Positions 6,631 through 7,293 of a DNA stretch of 7,293 nt are shown in pieces; the first letter of the stretch is position 1; each line of letters begins with the position of its first letter. The stretch lies in assembly GCA_004566265.1 (NCBI GenBank), contig SPLB01000271.1, positions 1 to 7,293 of the forward strand. Reading direction: 5' to 3'. The stretch is from Paracoccaceae bacterium (GTDB lineage Bacteria > Pseudomonadota > Alphaproteobacteria > Rhodobacterales > Rhodobacteraceae). The position numbers and the translations under genes were made by a program. The notes beneath the pieces were generated by a model. The model was not told where the DNA came from and searched no databases. It worked only from the letters and a program-made list of their open reading frames with translations.

Positions 6631-7101
6631 TTGGAGAAAATCTTAGATCATCTCGACCGAAAGATCATTTCTGCACTGCAGCGCAATGGTCGCTTACGTA
6701 TGGCGGAGCTGTCAGAGCAAGTTGGGTTGTCCCCAACACCCTGCGCACGGCGGGTGGCGCAGCTGGAGGACGCAGGGGTTATTCAAGGCTATGGTGCCCG
6801 CGTGGATCAGGCTGTCTTGGGACTTGGCGTTACCATTTTTGTTATGGTTGAATTGGAGCGGCAGTCTCGTGAGAGTCTGAAGGAATTTGAGGCAGCAGTG
6901 CGAACCTTGGATCAGGTGATGGAATGTCACCTGATGACGGGCAGTCGCGATATTTTGTTGCGGGTGGTGGCGGCATCGTTGACAGATTTTGACCGTTTTC
7001 TTGAGGAGGAACTGATGCGGGCTCCGGGTATTCGTAATATGCGGTCGAGTTTTACTCTGCGGACCATGGTGCAGCGTCATGAGCTGCCACTGCGCCCTTA
7101 G
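6631..7101 (+). CDS. Lrp/AsnC family transcriptional regulator
   Basis: The 156-residue product has the normal length and two-domain plan of the family. Residues 5-55 form the DNA-binding helix-turn-helix domain (LDRKIISALQRNGR, then AELSEQVGLSPTPCARRVAQLE with the recognition helix, then GVIQGY). Residues 66-147 form the ligand-binding and oligomerising RAM domain, with the usual glycine-aspartate turn in MTGSRDILLRV (G104, D107). The start is TTG at 6631: an in-frame TAG at 6625-6627 blocks anything further upstream, the first internal ATG (residue 24) would remove half of the helix-turn-helix, and AAAGG at 6619-6623 is correctly spaced. Divergent placement suggests it controls the dehydrogenase gene, probably in response to leucine or a related amino acid, as BkdR and other local Lrp homologues do. 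Its ligand is not shown by the sequence. Confidence 0.93.
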   Translation: MEKILDHLDRKIISALQRNGRLRMAELSEQVGLSPTPCARRVAQLEDAGVIQGYGARVDQAVLGLGVTIFVMVELERQSRESLKEFEAAVRTLDQVMECHLMTGSRDILLRVVAASLTDFDRFLEEELMRAPGIRNMRSSFTLRTMVQRHELPLRP

Positions 7102-7116
7102 TCGGAATAAACGATT

Positions 7117-7137
7117 GGCCGGATCTGCTACCGGTTT
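7117..7137 (+). terminator. Weak candidate terminator after the Lrp-type gene
   Basis: GGCCGG and CCGGTT can form a 6-bp stem (four G:C, two G:U) around an 8-base loop, followed by a short T3 and AT-rich sequence. It lies 15 bases after the stop codon. The stem is modest and the T tract short, so this is tentative. Confidence 0.3.
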
Positions 7138-7179
7138 AAATAAAATGTAACACTCAGCGTGTTTTTCGCGGGAGGCCCC

Positions 7180-7208
7180 TTGCAGCCCATATCCACTGAC
7201 GGTAGAAC
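7180..7208 (+). promoter_or_regulatory. Possible promoter of the tRNA-Val gene
   Basis: TTGCAG (7180-7185) and TAGAAC (7203-7208) are separated by 17 bases and lie just before the tRNA. Both boxes are only partial matches to the sigma-70 consensus. The implied start would leave a very short leader of about 3 bases, so another promoter further upstream is possible. Confidence 0.25.
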
Positions 7209-7217
7209 CCGTTGCAC

Positions 7218-7292
7218 GGGTGATTAGCTCAGTGGTAGAGCGCTTCGTTCACATCGAAGATGTCAGGAGTTCAAATCTCTTATCACCCACCA
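7218..7292 (+). tRNA. tRNA-Val (anticodon CAC)
   Basis: A complete 75-base cloverleaf with encoded CCA reads GUG valine codons. The acceptor stem GGGTGAT/ATCACCC (7218-7224, 7282-7288) pairs fully. The D arm is GCTC-AGTGGTA-GAGC. The anticodon stem CTTCG/CGAAG encloses the loop TTCACAT with anticodon CAC at 7250-7252. The variable loop has five bases, and the T arm AGGAG/CTCTT (one G:U) encloses TTCAAAT. The discriminator is A7289 and CCA is 7290-7292. It lies 116 bases after the Lrp-type gene and one base from the window end. No integrated element is visible on the side that can be seen. Confidence 0.97.
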
Positions 7293-7293
7293 A

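Noticed and set aside
7218..7293. tRNA-Val as an attachment site of an integrated element
   Set aside because: No integrase gene or second copy of the tRNA 3' end is visible, and the downstream side is outside the window.

Overview
This window looks like core chromosome of an alphaproteobacterium, most likely a marine Rhodobacterales (roseobacter-type) species. The signs are moderate-to-high GC coding sequence and recognisable Tgt, Lon, leucine-dehydrogenase-type and Lrp/AsnC proteins. The taxonomic call is an inference from protein character and gene content, not from a search.

Layout, left to right. Bases 1-181 are a leader with, at most, the last few codons of an upstream gene. tgt (182-1312, +) encodes queuine/preQ1 tRNA-guanine transglycosylase. 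A gap of nearly 300 bases follows, with terminator-like hairpins just after tgt. Then comes a glycosyltransferase-like gene (long open frame 1493-2545, +). Its natural start, an ATG at 1602 with a good Shine-Dalgarno, is out of frame with the body of the gene, so one base seems to be missing near codon 13. A 314-base gap with two inverted repeats precedes lon (2860-5268, +), an intact ATP-dependent Lon protease that ends in a clear intrinsic terminator. On the opposite strand, converging on lon, is a leucine/branched-chain amino acid dehydrogenase gene (5461-6516, -). It is divergent from an Lrp/AsnC-family regulator (6631-7101, +, TTG start). A complete tRNA-Val with anticodon CAC (7218-7292) closes the window.

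Functionally, tgt and lon are independent housekeeping genes (tRNA wobble modification; protein quality control). The dehydrogenase and the Lrp-type regulator form a plausible unit: one oxidatively deaminates leucine, isoleucine and valine, and the other is of a family that often senses such amino acids. Their 114-base intergenic region holds a site whose two half-sites fit the E. coli Lrp consensus, plus repeats spaced at near-integral helical turns.

I see no mobile element, CRISPR array, defence island or clearly new multi-gene system. The points most worth a second look are the glycosyltransferase frameshift and the candidate operator between the dehydrogenase and the regulator.
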